This document shows positions 6,402 to 14,751 of a stretch of 21,762 nt of DNA, piece by piece. Position 1 is the stretch's first letter. Each line of letters starts with the position of its first letter. A program made the translations under genes and the position numbers. The stretch spans positions 263 to 22,024 of the forward strand of contig DEPZ01000037.1 of assembly GCA_002359025.1 (NCBI GenBank), read 5' to 3'. Origin of the DNA: Erysipelotrichaceae bacterium UBA3379. GTDB taxonomy: Bacteria; Bacillota_I; Bacilli_A; Erysipelotrichales; Coprobacillaceae. The notes beneath the pieces were generated by a model that saw nothing but the letters and a program-made list of their open reading frames with translations, was not told the origin of the DNA and made no database searches.

Positions 6402-8397
6402 CTTGTTGTATACGTGATAACTTAGAAGTATGCTTCATTTTTACAAATAACGGAACATTTTCAACAATTAATGAAGTATTCTCTAAACCATACCATTTCG
6501 CTGGACTTCCAGCAAAATGTCTAATTGCATATTTCATAGAAATCATTAGTCTATCTACAACTGAAATATCACTTTCAGGAACAAGATGTTTATGAATCAT
6601 ACAAAAACGGAAACTTCCTATATTTTGTTCACCATAGATAGAATAATTACTATTTTGTGGTGCTAATTCCCCTGATTCTATTAAATCATCAACAATTTGG
6701 CGTAAATAAATATTAACTCTTTGTTCTACTTTAAAACCTAAATATAGATGAACTCTAAAAATATAATCTGTTTCTAATTTTTGAGCACTATACTCTAATG
6801 TATAAGGGTCATCTGTCACAGAAACTGTTACAAACCAATAAACATTTGCTTTCTTATTTCCTCTATCAAAAATAGAATATAGAACATCTCGATCTATAAG
6901 ATTTTGTTCCTCAGAATGAGTAAGAAAGACAAGATTATCTGCTATTTTATATATTTGTGGATCTTCTCTTAATCTATCAAAAATAGGTACATAATGCTTT
7001 AACGGAAGTTTAACAAGCTGTTCTTTTTCTAATTCAGTTCCCCTATACCATATGACCATAATTAGGAATAAAACAAATGCAATCAACAAAGCAATATATC
7101 CTCCGTGCATAAACTTTGATAAACTTGACACAAAGAAAAATCCTTCTACCCCACCAAAGAAAACTAAAAAGACATAAGGAATAACGAATTTACGTTTCAA
7201 TTTACGTAAATAAACAAATAATAACACAGTCGTCATCAACATTGTAATCGTAATAGATAAACCATATGCTGCTTCCATTTTTGCACTTGTTTGAAAATAA
7301 AATATGACAAGTAAACATAATGCCCATAAGCTATAATTTACCATAGGAATATAAATTTGCCCTTTTGTTGAAGATGGATAAATCAATTGTAAGTGAGGCA
7401 TCAAATCTAAACGACTTGCTTCAGAAACAAGTGTAAATGCCCCTGTAATTAATGCTTGTGAAGCAATAATTGCTGCAATAGTTCCTAATATAACCATAGG
7501 TCCTCTTAACATTTCTGGAACCATTAAAAAGAACGGATTCATATCATTAATATTTGCAAGCAAAGCATTTCCTTGATTTGATAATAACCAAGCACCTTGA
7601 CCTAAATAATTCAAAATCAAACAAATCTTAACAAAAGGCCAACTGATATATATATTCACCTTACCAACATGTCCCATATCAGAATATAAAGCTTCAGCAC
7701 CTGTAGTTGCTAGAAAAACACTACCAAGGATCATAAAACCTGCTTTATTGTAATCACTAAACAAAACTTGTATTGCACGCATTGGATTAAAAGCTCTCAA
7801 TACTTCCAAATGACTTGTCATATTGATCATACCCAAAATGGCTAAAGACAAGAACCAGAACGTCATTACTGGACCAAACGCCTTACCTATAGCACTTGTT
7901 CCAAGTCTTTGAATAAGAAATAACAAAGAAACAATAACAACAACAATCATTACTATAATATGTTGTTGATTCCCAATAATCCTTTCTATAACATCAATAC
8001 TCTTTAAACCCTCAATTGCAGTCGTTACTGTCACTGCAGGTGTTAATACACCGTCAGCAAGTAATGCTGCACCACCAATCATCGCAGGTAAAATCAACCA
8101 TTTTCCATAATGTTTTACTAAGCTATATAAAGAAAAGATTCCACCCTCTCCATTATTATCAGCCTGCATAGCTATAAGAACATATTTTACAGTCGTCAGT
8201 AAAACAAGAGTCCATATAATCAACGATAATGAACCAAGAATAAAATCTTCTTGAAGACTCATTATTCCTCCATTTTCACTAACAATAGACTTCATTACAT
8301 ACATAGGAGAAGTCCCGATATCTCCGTAAACTATACCAATAGCTACAAGTAGCCCCGCTAAACTCCAAGATTTGCGAGACATGGTTATATTTTTCAT
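6388..8397 (-). CDS. kup: Kup-family potassium uptake protein
   Basis: Potassium/proton symporter of the KUP/HAK/KT family, 669 residues, close to the usual length. The family signature GIVYGDIGTSPMYVMKSI lies at about 22-39, inside and after TM1. Further conserved segments are ADNNGEGGIFSLY, LADGVLTPAVTV and ATTGAEALYSDMGHVG. About twelve membrane helices fill the first 450 residues and a soluble cytoplasmic tail of about 210 residues follows, as in other members. In Firmicutes potassium importers are often controlled by cyclic di-AMP; I see no ydaO-type riboswitch here, because the promoter lies only about 40 bases from the ATG. A GAGG ribosome site lies at about 8407-8410. Single-gene unit. 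Confidence 0.95.
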   Translation of the reverse strand: MKNITMSRKSWSLAGLLVAIGIVYGDIGTSPMYVMKSIVSENGGIMSLQEDFILGSLSLIIWTLVLLTTVKYVLIAMQADNNGEGGIFSLYSLVKHYGKWLILPAMIGGAALLADGVLTPAVTVTTAIEGLKSIDVIERIIGNQQHIIVMIVVVIVSLLFLIQRLGTSAIGKAFGPVMTFWFLSLAILGMINMTSHLEVLRAFNPMRAIQVLFSDYNKAGFMILGSVFLATTGAEALYSDMGHVGKVNIYISWPFVKICLILNYLGQGAWLLSNQGNALLANINDMNPFFLMVPEMLRGPMVILGTIAAIIASQALITGAFTLVSEASRLDLMPHLQLIYPSSTKGQIYIPMVNYSLWALCLLVIFYFQTSAKMEAAYGLSITITMLMTTVLLFVYLRKLKRKFVIPYVFLVFFGGVEGFFFVSSLSKFMHGGYIALLIAFVLFLIMVIWYRGTELEKEQLVKLPLKHYVPIFDRLREDPQIYKIADNLVFLTHSEEQNLIDRDVLYSIFDRGNKKANVYWFVTVSVTDDPYTLEYSAQKLETDYIFRVHLYLGFKVEQRVNIYLRQIVDDLIESGELAPQNSNYSIYGEQNIGSFRFCMIHKHLVPESDISVVDRLMISMKYAIRHFAGSPAKWYGLENTSLIVENVPLFVKMKHTSKLSRIQQEKPI

Positions 8398-8437
8398 TAC
8401 ATAATACCTCTTTTCATATAATCATTATATTGAATGT

Positions 8438-8466
8438 ATTATAGTCCCTCACAGATAAATAAGCAA
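8438..8466 (-). promoter_or_regulatory. Promoter of kup
   Basis: -10 TATAAT (8438-8443), 17-base spacer, weak -35 TTGCTT (8461-8466). The weak -35 fits a promoter helped by upstream elements. Confidence 0.65.
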
Positions 8467-8481
8467 TAATCTTTTCATGTT

Positions 8482-8542
8482 TTGGTTATATCTTTATATT
8501 ATAACAAAACACTATTTTGTTATGAAATAAATATATAACCAA
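8482..8542. repeat. Nested inverted repeats upstream of the kup promoter
   Basis: Outer arms TTGGTTATAT (8482-8491) and ATATAACCAA (8533-8542) enclose inner arms ATAACAAAA (8501-8509) and TTTTGTTAT (8515-8523). Outside this are direct repeats: GCAATAATCT at 8463-8472 and 8561-8570, and TTTTCATG at 8472-8479 and 8554-8561. All lies between the adhE terminator and the kup -35. Confidence 0.7.
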
Positions 8543-8580
8543 TAATGTAGATATTTTCATGCAATAATCTCTTCTATAAC

Positions 8581-8611
8581 AAAAAAAGAACGCTAAATTC
8601 ATAACGTTCTT
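8581..8611 (-). terminator. Terminator of adhE
   Basis: Stem AAGAACG (8586-8592) / CGTTCTT (8605-8611), 12-base loop, followed on the minus strand by a run of seven T. Confidence 0.85.
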
Positions 8612-8625
8612 ATTCTAAACAATAA

Positions 8626-11310
8626 TTATTTTTTTGGAGCAAGATTAGCAAATTTACTTTCATAATCATAGATATTTCTTAAGATTGCTTCCATATCATG
8701 TACCATTGGCATTCTTGGGTTTGCTGGAGTACATTGATCTTCATAAGCATTCATAGCAATTCTATGAATTGATTCTTCCCAAGCATCTTTGTCAATTCCT
8801 TGAGATTTAATGTTGCAAGCAACACCAACTTTAGCACATAATTCTTCACAAGCATCAGCGAACATTTGAACACCTTCTGCAGGAGTTTTTGGATTTAATC
8901 CAATTAATTGTGCTAATTCCATGTATTTGATATCTGCTTTATAGTTTTCAATTTTTGGCCAGATATTTAACTTAGTTGGAACTGTACCATTGTATCTAAT
9001 AACATGTGGTAATAAGATACCGTTAGTACGTCCATGAGGAATATGCCATTCTCCACCAATCTTATGAGCTAATGAGTGGTTCATACCTAAGAATGCATTA
9101 GCGAATGCCATACCTGCAATTGTTGCAGCATTATGCATTTTTTCTCTAGCTTCTGGATGGTTAGCTCCTTCTTTAACTGATAATTCTAAGTAATCAAATA
9201 CTAATTTAACAGCTTGTTTAGCCCATCCATCAGTAAAGTCAGATGCTAAGATAGATACATATGCTTCAACTGCATGAGTTAATACGTCGATACCAGTATC
9301 AGCAGCGATTGAACCAGGCATACTCATTGCAAATTCTGGGTCTACAATTGCAACTGTAGGAGTTAATGAGTAGTCTGTTAATGGATATTTTTTGTTAGCT
9401 TTTTTGTCAGTGATAACTGCGAATGGAGTTACTTCTGAACCAGTTCCTGAAGTTGTTGGAATACAGATTAATCTAGCTTTCTTTCCTAATTCAGGGAATT
9501 TGAATGCACGTTTTCTGATATCCATGAATTTTTGTTTGATATCATCAAAGTTAACTTCTGGATGTTCATACATTAACCACATAACTTTAGCAGCATCCAT
9601 TGAAGAACCTCCACCTAATGCGATAATAACGTCAGGTTGGAATTTTCTCATTAATTCTACACCTTCCATTACTGTATCAATACTTGGATCAGGTTCAACA
9701 TCGAAGTATAATTCTAAGTCTACTTTGTTACGTCTTCTACGGATAACATCTTCAATCTTATCTACATAACCAAGATTATACATACCTCTGTCAGTAACAA
9801 TCATGGCTTTATCCATAACTTTCATATCTCTTAAATATCTAATTGAATTCTTTTCAAAATAGATTTTTGGAGGAAGTTTAACCCATTGCATATTGTTGTT
9901 ACGTCTCCCTATTCTCTTAATATTTAATAAGTTTACAGCACTTACGTTATTTGAAACTGAGTTATGTCCATAAGAACCACAACCAAGTGTTAATGATGGA
10001 ATAAATGCATTGTAAACAGAACCAATACCACCGAATGTAGATGGTGCATTTTCGATAACACGAATAGCTTTACATTTTAAACCAAATTCTACTGAAATAT
10101 CATGATTTAATGTATGAATAGCAGCAGAATGTCCTAAACCATTAAATTCAACCATTGCAGCAGATTTAGCAATACCATCTTCTGTAGATTCAGCTTTTAA
10201 TACTGCTAATACTGGAGATAATTTTTCTCTAGTTAATGGTTCATTTGGTCCTACTTCTTTACATTCAGCTAATAAGATTTGAGTATCTTCAGGTACTTTG
10301 AATCCAGCTTGTTCAGCAATCCATGTAGCAGGTTTACCTACAACATTTGGATTTACACCTTTTACTTCATTAACTTTATCGCTATATGCAGGTGCACCAA
10401 ACATAAATGTTTCAAGTTTAGCTTTTTCAGATTCATTTACCCAGTATACTTTGAAACGAGAAATTTCTTCTTTAAATTCATTATAAATTTCATGGTCAAC
10501 GATAGCAGCTTGTTCAGAAGCACAAATCATACCATTATCGAATGATTTAGATAATACGATATCGTTAACAGCTCTTTTTAATACACATGATTTTTCAACA
10601 TATGCAGGAACGTTACCAGCACCTACACCTAAAGCAGGTTTACCACAAGAGTAAGCAGCTTTAACCATTGCATTACCACCAGTAGCTAAGATAGTTGCTA
10701 CACCTGGATGATTCATTAATGCAGTAGTTGCATACATTGAACGCATTCCTAACCATTGAATACAATTTTCTGGAGCCCCAGCAGCAATAGCAGCATCTCT
10801 AATTACTTTTGCAGCCATTACTGAACATTCATAAGCTGATGGATGGAATGAGAAAATAATTGGGTTTCTTGTTTTTAAAGAAATCAATGATTTGAAAATA
10901 ACTGTAGAAGTTGGGTTAGTTGTTGGAACAATACCACAAACAACACCTACTGGTTCAGCAATTTCAGTAATACCAGTTAAAGGATCTTCATTGATAATCC
11001 CTACAGTTTTTAAATGACGAAGATTGCTTGTTACATATTCACATGCAAATAAGTTTTTAACAGCTTTATCTTCAAATACTCCTCTTCCTGTTTCTTTCAC
11101 TGCAGCTTCTGCTAAAGTCCCATGAGCATCTAATCCCGCAACAGAGCATTTAGCTACGATGTAGTCTACAGCATCTTGATCGAAAGTTTCAAATTTGTCT
11201 AATGCAACTAATGCGTTTTCAACTAACTCATTAACATGAGCATCGATTTGTTCATTAGTCCATTCAACAGGTTTTTCCATTTCTTTTTTTACAGCCTTTT
11301 TTTCTGCCAT
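8626..11310 (-). CDS. adhE: Bifunctional acetaldehyde-CoA/alcohol dehydrogenase
   Basis: Reduces acetyl-CoA to acetaldehyde and then to ethanol, using two NADH, to regenerate NAD+ in fermentation. 894 residues, the usual length, forming cytoplasmic spirosome filaments in other species. The N-terminal aldehyde dehydrogenase domain (about 20-450) carries the catalytic C263 in NGMICASEQ and the GGNAMVKAAY segment. The C-terminal iron-dependent alcohol dehydrogenase domain (about 470-890) has GGGSSMDAAKVMW, GTGSEVTPFAVIT, and the metal-site region DTGIDVLTHAVEAY followed by MNHSLAHKIGGEWHIPHG. Start ATG is preceded by CGGAGGAA. A short Lys/Glu-rich N-terminal extension precedes the domain. Monocistronic, with a terminator and a Rex-type operator upstream, so it is likely induced when NADH is high. 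Confidence 0.97.
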   Translation of the reverse strand: MAEKKAVKKEMEKPVEWTNEQIDAHVNELVENALVALDKFETFDQDAVDYIVAKCSVAGLDAHGTLAEAAVKETGRGVFEDKAVKNLFACEYVTSNLRHLKTVGIINEDPLTGITEIAEPVGVVCGIVPTTNPTSTVIFKSLISLKTRNPIIFSFHPSAYECSVMAAKVIRDAAIAAGAPENCIQWLGMRSMYATTALMNHPGVATILATGGNAMVKAAYSCGKPALGVGAGNVPAYVEKSCVLKRAVNDIVLSKSFDNGMICASEQAAIVDHEIYNEFKEEISRFKVYWVNESEKAKLETFMFGAPAYSDKVNEVKGVNPNVVGKPATWIAEQAGFKVPEDTQILLAECKEVGPNEPLTREKLSPVLAVLKAESTEDGIAKSAAMVEFNGLGHSAAIHTLNHDISVEFGLKCKAIRVIENAPSTFGGIGSVYNAFIPSLTLGCGSYGHNSVSNNVSAVNLLNIKRIGRRNNNMQWVKLPPKIYFEKNSIRYLRDMKVMDKAMIVTDRGMYNLGYVDKIEDVIRRRRNKVDLELYFDVEPDPSIDTVMEGVELMRKFQPDVIIALGGGSSMDAAKVMWLMYEHPEVNFDDIKQKFMDIRKRAFKFPELGKKARLICIPTTSGTGSEVTPFAVITDKKANKKYPLTDYSLTPTVAIVDPEFAMSMPGSIAADTGIDVLTHAVEAYVSILASDFTDGWAKQAVKLVFDYLELSVKEGANHPEAREKMHNAATIAGMAFANAFLGMNHSLAHKIGGEWHIPHGRTNGILLPHVIRYNGTVPTKLNIWPKIENYKADIKYMELAQLIGLNPKTPAEGVQMFADACEELCAKVGVACNIKSQGIDKDAWEESIHRIAMNAYEDQCTPANPRMPMVHDMEAILRNIYDYESKFANLAPKK

Positions 11311-11348
11311 ATTCTTTCCTCCGAAATAATTAATTTATTTACACGCAT

Positions 11349-11377
11349 AATATACTATATTCCTTGTGAAAAAACAA
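11349..11377 (-). promoter_or_regulatory. Probable adhE promoter
   Basis: -35 TTGTTT (11372-11377), 17-base spacer, -10 TATATT (11349-11354). The -35 overlaps a small dyad CTTGT (11363-11367) / ACAAG (11374-11378) whose left part TTGTGAA (11364-11370) equals a Rex half-site. Confidence 0.55.
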
Positions 11378-11434
11378 GCAAAGTCTATTATTTTTTATTA
11401 AAATAGTTTCACTTTTTTTATGTAATCCCTTTCT

Positions 11435-11452
11435 TTGTGGAAATTTTCACAA
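11435..11452. promoter_or_regulatory. Rex (redox repressor) operator upstream of adhE
   Basis: The 18-mer TTGTGGAAATTTTCACAA matches the Firmicute Rex consensus TTGTGAAnnnnTTCACAA at all but one fixed position. The flanks extend it to CTTTGTG (11433-11439) / CACAAAG (11448-11454). Rex binds when NAD+/NADH is high and leaves when NADH rises; adhE is one of its commonest targets. Confidence 0.85.
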
Positions 11453-11462
11453 AGAATTTATT

Positions 11463-11508
11463 AAAAATAATAAGTATGGTATTTAATTTAAAATAAATAC
11501 CATACTTA
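11463..11508 (-). terminator. Terminator of brnQ
   Basis: Perfect 14-bp stem TAAGTATGGTATTT (11471-11484) / AAATACCATACTTA (11495-11508), ten-base loop, followed on the minus strand by TTATTTTT. It starts two bases after the stop codon. Confidence 0.9.
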
Positions 11509-11510
11509 CT

Positions 11511-12803
11511 CTATTTATTCTTTATAAACAAACTCACTATAATACCTATAAAAGCAAAGCTTATCCACCCTAGAGACAGATTATAAAAAGGTATCAATTC
11601 TAACACATGAATATGAATTCCTAAACTTGGTAAAACATCTAAAATAGCTCCTATAAACGTAAAAAATATTGTAATAGGATAAATATATGTAAAACGTGAA
11701 ATATATTTATGACAAAAAGCCAAAAATATCAATACAATTGAAATGGGATACAACATCGATAATACTGGCACTGATATTTCCAAAATTAAATTCAAACCAA
11801 TATTTGATATGATCATACTCACTCCAGCAAATATTAATGCCCATTTTCTATAACTTATACTTGGTATAATCTCACTAAAATATTCACTACAACAACAAAT
11901 CAATCCAATACAAGTATTTAAACACGCTATAAAAAATATTGTACCTAATATAATGACTCCTGTATTTTGAAATAAAAAACTTACAATACTGATTAATGTT
12001 TGTGTCCCATTTTCATGGTATCCAGTATAATATCCAGATAATCCGCCAATATGAAGCAACATACAATAAACAAGTGTTAAACAAGCTCCTGCAATTATAC
12101 CTGCTTTTACTGTCGAACGCACTACAACTTTATTATCCTTTATCCCCATATTTCTGATATTCAATGAAATAATAATTCCAAAATTCAATGCTGCAATCGT
12201 ATCCATTGTTAAATAACCATCTAGAAAACCTTTAATGAGAGCTTGATTTTGATAATGACTTACACCCTCACTATATGCATAATGCCCTACAAACAAACTT
12301 CTTACAAAAATAATCAAGATCAATCCTAGTAATAGAGGACATAAAATCTTTCCAAGTCTATCTGTCAGTTTTTCAGGATGAAAAGCTATAAATAATGCAA
12401 TTCCAAAAAATACAATGGAATAAAGAATCTGTATAACAAACTTATAATTTAATAATTCATGTCCTAGAAATGGCACTACTGCCATTTCAAATGATGTACT
12501 TGCTGTTCGAGGAATTGCAAGACAAGGACCAATCGATAAATATATAAGCAATGTAAAAACTTTTGCAAATATCGGATGAACACGTCCTGCCAAATTTTCC
12601 AATCCCTGACTCTTTGCGACTGCAATAACACCTAATATTGGTAGGCCTACTGCACTTATTAAAAAGCCAATTTGGGCTATCCAAGCTTGATTTCCTGCTT
12701 GTTCACCTAAATAAGGTGGAAATATTAAATTCCCCGCTCCAAAGAACATTGAAAACAATGTTAAACCTATAAAAAACAAATTCTTACGACTTATTTTTTC
12801 CAT
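11511..12803 (-). CDS. brnQ: Branched-chain amino acid transport system II carrier protein
   Basis: Sodium- or proton-coupled importer of leucine, isoleucine and valine of the LIVCS family, 430 residues, the usual length. Diagnostic segments: LFSMFFGAGNLIFPPYLG in the first helix region (about 16-33), SIGPCLAIPRTASTSFEMA (about 90-108), and GFLDGYLTMDTIAALNFGI (about 191-209). About twelve hydrophobic helices span the protein, ending in a short Lys-rich tail. AGGAGG at 12808-12813 precedes the ATG. The gene is 39 bases downstream of a lipoprotein gene on the same strand, with only a weak hairpin between, so co-transcription is likely. No T-box or other leader element is visible. Confidence 0.94.
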   Translation of the reverse strand: MEKISRKNLFFIGLTLFSMFFGAGNLIFPPYLGEQAGNQAWIAQIGFLISAVGLPILGVIAVAKSQGLENLAGRVHPIFAKVFTLLIYLSIGPCLAIPRTASTSFEMAVVPFLGHELLNYKFVIQILYSIVFFGIALFIAFHPEKLTDRLGKILCPLLLGLILIIFVRSLFVGHYAYSEGVSHYQNQALIKGFLDGYLTMDTIAALNFGIIISLNIRNMGIKDNKVVVRSTVKAGIIAGACLTLVYCMLLHIGGLSGYYTGYHENGTQTLISIVSFLFQNTGVIILGTIFFIACLNTCIGLICCCSEYFSEIIPSISYRKWALIFAGVSMIISNIGLNLILEISVPVLSMLYPISIVLIFLAFCHKYISRFTYIYPITIFFTFIGAILDVLPSLGIHIHVLELIPFYNLSLGWISFAFIGIIVSLFIKNK

Positions 12804-12815
12804 ACAACCTCCTAA

Positions 12816-12840
12816 AATAAAAGCAGTCGTGTATTACGAC
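12816..12840 (-). terminator. Weak hairpin with T-tract between the lipoprotein gene and brnQ
   Basis: 5-bp stem GTCGT (12826-12830) / ACGAC (12836-12840), loop GTATT, then on the minus strand TGCTTTTATTTT. The stem is short, so it probably gives partial termination and lowers brnQ relative to the lipoprotein gene. Confidence 0.4.
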
Positions 12841-12842
12841 CA

Positions 12843-13607
12843 CTAAGATAAACCTAATTTTGATACAATATCCTGATACCCTAATCCTTCACATTCTTTC
12901 ATAAGTGATATTTCATTTTCTAATTCGTCTTGTCCCTTTTTATTAAAATCAGAATATTCAATATGAACAGCTGTATCTACTTCATTTTCAAAATCTTTAT
13001 CATAATAAGTTTTATTTTCTTCTACAATATATCCTTCACTATTAATTTTGATTTGATTCTGTATATAGCTTACATGTTCATTTGTATCACTTTGTTGTTG
13101 GATTGTAGAAACCTCTAATCTCATATCTAAAATAATTACGTTTTCTTGATCTTTTCTTTCAATGCTTTTCACTTCTGCATTTTTATCTTCATACACATTA
13201 ACATACATAGATTCTTTTTGTCCTGAATAATCATCAGCATAACTATAACTATATGTATCATCAGCATTTGGATAGAGTGTATAAAATTCATTACCATTAG
13301 TAATAGTAAAATTCACAGATGAAAAATCACTATCTTGATATAATTCTTTTAACACAACAGCTATATAATCATTTTTATTATAGTATTCATACTTTCTTGT
13401 ATAATCCGATTCTTCCTTAGCTACATAATAATCAAGACTTTCATTCATTTGTTTCACAGCAGCTTCATATGTTTGTTTCGCATCCAAACCTTCAAAAAGT
13501 CCCTTTTCTTCTTGTGTTTGTTCTTGCGTATCAACTTTAGCTTCTTCATTATTTTGACAACCATAAAGCAAACATAAACATAATCCCAAAGTTAATATCT
13601 TTTTCAT
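12843..13607 (-). CDS. Putative lipoprotein of unknown function
   Basis: 254 residues. Residues 1-17 form a lipoprotein signal peptide with lipobox LLYGC, so C17 should be lipidated and the protein held on the outer face of the membrane. After an acidic Gln/Glu linker (about 18-36) comes a soluble domain with many Tyr, Asp and Ser residues and predicted alternating strands (about 60-225), ending in a short helix. I do not recognise the family. It is the first gene of a probable two-gene unit with brnQ, but it does not look like a substrate-binding protein and BrnQ carriers do not need one, so the pairing may be incidental. AAAGGAGAA precedes the ATG, and a good promoter lies at 13635-13663. 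Confidence 0.8.
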   Translation of the reverse strand: MKKILTLGLCLCLLYGCQNNEEAKVDTQEQTQEEKGLFEGLDAKQTYEAAVKQMNESLDYYVAKEESDYTRKYEYYNKNDYIAVVLKELYQDSDFSSVNFTITNGNEFYTLYPNADDTYSYSYADDYSGQKESMYVNVYEDKNAEVKSIERKDQENVIILDMRLEVSTIQQQSDTNEHVSYIQNQIKINSEGYIVEENKTYYDKDFENEVDTAVHIEYSDFNKKGQDELENEISLMKECEGLGYQDIVSKLGLS

Positions 13608-13634
13608 AAAATCTTCTCCTTTAAAGCTAAGTTC

Positions 13635-13663
13635 ATATTACCTTGCTTATATCAAAATGTCAA
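13635..13663 (-). promoter_or_regulatory. Promoter of the lipoprotein-brnQ unit
   Basis: Consensus -35 TTGACA (13658-13663), 17-base spacer, -10 TAATAT (13635-13640). The -35 directly follows the T-tract of the upstream terminator. Confidence 0.78.
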
Positions 13664-13692
13664 TTAAAAGAAAAAGAATGTATGACATTCTT
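13664..13692 (-). terminator. Terminator of the coiled-coil protein gene
   Basis: Perfect 7-bp stem AAGAATG (13674-13680) / CATTCTT (13686-13692), loop TATGA, followed on the minus strand by TTTCTTTT. It starts three bases after the stop codon. Confidence 0.82.
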
Positions 13693-13695
13693 ACC

Positions 13696-13899
13696 TTATT
13701 TCTTATCTAATTCAGCTTCTATTCTACGACATATTTTTCTAATATCTTCATTTGTTTCCTGGATATCTTGTTTAATCCGTTTATTTTCATTTATTTGTTC
13801 TGTTATTTGTTTCATGAGCTGTCTATTTTCAGCTTTCAATCTTTTTATTTCATCTTTTTCTTCTTTATAATTCATTATTGCCTTTTTTATATTCCACAT
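13696..13899 (-). CDS. Small coiled-coil protein of unknown function
   Basis: 67 residues, highly charged (many Lys, Glu, Arg) and without Pro or Gly. From about residue 10 to the end, hydrophobic residues recur in a heptad-like pattern (for example I18, L21, L28, I32, I36), so a single long helix forming a coiled-coil dimer is likely. The N-terminus MWNIKKAI is a short amphipathic start, perhaps touching the membrane (inference). I know no family for it. It is a real gene rather than chance: it has a GAGGTGAT ribosome site at the right distance, a good promoter carrying a palindrome, and its own terminator. It lies between the lipoprotein gene and tpiA on the same strand. Confidence 0.75.
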   Translation of the reverse strand: MWNIKKAIMNYKEEKDEIKRLKAENRQLMKQITEQINENKRIKQDIQETNEDIRKICRRIEAELDKK

Positions 13900-13918
13900 G
13901 TTATCACCTCTTATAACA

Positions 13919-13948
13919 AGTATAACACTATGGTCTTTATAAAGACAA
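13919..13948 (-). promoter_or_regulatory. Promoter of the coiled-coil gene with a perfect palindromic operator
   Basis: -35 TTGTCT (13943-13948), 18-base spacer, -10 TATACT (13919-13924). The perfect 14-bp palindrome GTCTTTATAAAGAC (13933-13946) overlaps the -35 and fills most of the spacer, the classic place for a repressor site. Confidence 0.72.
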
Positions 13949-13957
13949 CACTTATAA

Positions 13958-13982
13958 TGAAAAAGGACTCAAAAGAGTCCTT
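13958..13982 (-). terminator. Terminator of the pgk-tpiA operon
   Basis: Perfect 8-bp stem AAGGACTC (13963-13970) / GAGTCCTT (13975-13982), loop AAAA, followed on the minus strand by TTTTTC-type sequence ten bases after the tpiA stop. Confidence 0.88.
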
Positions 13983-13992
13983 CAATCATTCA

Positions 13993-14736
13993 TTAATCTA
14001 ATGCTGAGATCATAGCTTTATAAGAATCTTCTTGTAAAGAAGCTCCACCAACTAATGCACCATCAATATCAGGTTGTTCTAATAAAGCTTTTAATCCTTC
14101 TGGTTTAACAGATCCACCATATTGAATTCTTACTTTATCAGCAACTTCTTGTCCATATAATTCAGCAACAACACTTCTAATATATGCACAAACATCTTGA
14201 GCAATTTCGTTAGTAGCAGTTTTTCCTGTACCAATAGCCCATACTGGTTCATAAGCAATAACAACTCTGCTTGCACAGTTTGGACAAACATCTTTAAATG
14301 CAGCAACAGTTTGAGTTTTTACTACATCTTTAGTTGTTCCAGCTTCATATTCTTCTAAAGTTTCACCAACACATACAATTGGAGTCATATCATTATGAAG
14401 AACTTGTAACATTTTTGCATTTACTGTTTCATCAGTTTCACCAAAATATTGTCTTCTTTCAGAATGACCTAAAATAACCCATTCAACTCCAATTTCTTTT
14501 AACATAGCAACACTTACTTCACCAGTGTAAGCACCACTATCCTTAAAATGACAGTTTTCAGCAGCAACAATTAAGTTTTTGCTTCCTTCTTTAGCAGCTT
14601 GTAAAGCTAAGTATGGAGTTGCAATACCCCAATCAGCTTTATCAGTACAAGCACCATCTACTGCTTCAACAAATGCTTTTGTTTCAGCAATAGTTTTATT
14701 CATTTTCCAGTTTCCTACGATAATTGGTTTTCTCAT
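13993..14736 (-). CDS. tpiA: Triosephosphate isomerase
   Basis: Interconverts dihydroxyacetone phosphate and glyceraldehyde 3-phosphate in glycolysis; cytoplasmic TIM barrel. 247 residues from the start chosen here. Catalytic residues are all present: N9 and K11 in GNWKMNK, H91 in ILGHSERRQYFGE, E163 in AYEPVWAIGTG, and the phosphate-binding loops around GGSVKPE and GALVGGASL. Start: the ATG at 14736 is used because AGGAGTG (14743-14749) lies six bases upstream; a longer reading from the in-frame GTG at 14745 would begin inside that ribosome site. It follows pgk after 15 bases and is the last gene of the operon. Confidence 0.96.
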   Translation of the reverse strand: MRKPIIVGNWKMNKTIAETKAFVEAVDGACTDKADWGIATPYLALQAAKEGSKNLIVAAENCHFKDSGAYTGEVSVAMLKEIGVEWVILGHSERRQYFGETDETVNAKMLQVLHNDMTPIVCVGETLEEYEAGTTKDVVKTQTVAAFKDVCPNCASRVVIAYEPVWAIGTGKTATNEIAQDVCAYIRSVVAELYGQEVADKVRIQYGGSVKPEGLKALLEQPDIDGALVGGASLQEDSYKAMISALD

Positions 14737-14751
14737 TTTATACACTCCTAA

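Noticed and set aside
8398..8580. A cyclic di-AMP (ydaO) or other riboswitch before kup
   Set aside because: The promoter I find leaves a leader of only about 35 bases, and the dyads are upstream of the -35, so they would not be transcribed with kup.
9392..10545. Plus-strand open frames inside adhE
   Set aside because: They are antisense shadows of a fully conserved gene, with low-complexity products and no initiation signals.
14737..14745. GTG start for tpiA at 14745
   Set aside because: That GTG is part of the AGGAGTG ribosome site; the ATG at 14736 is correctly spaced.
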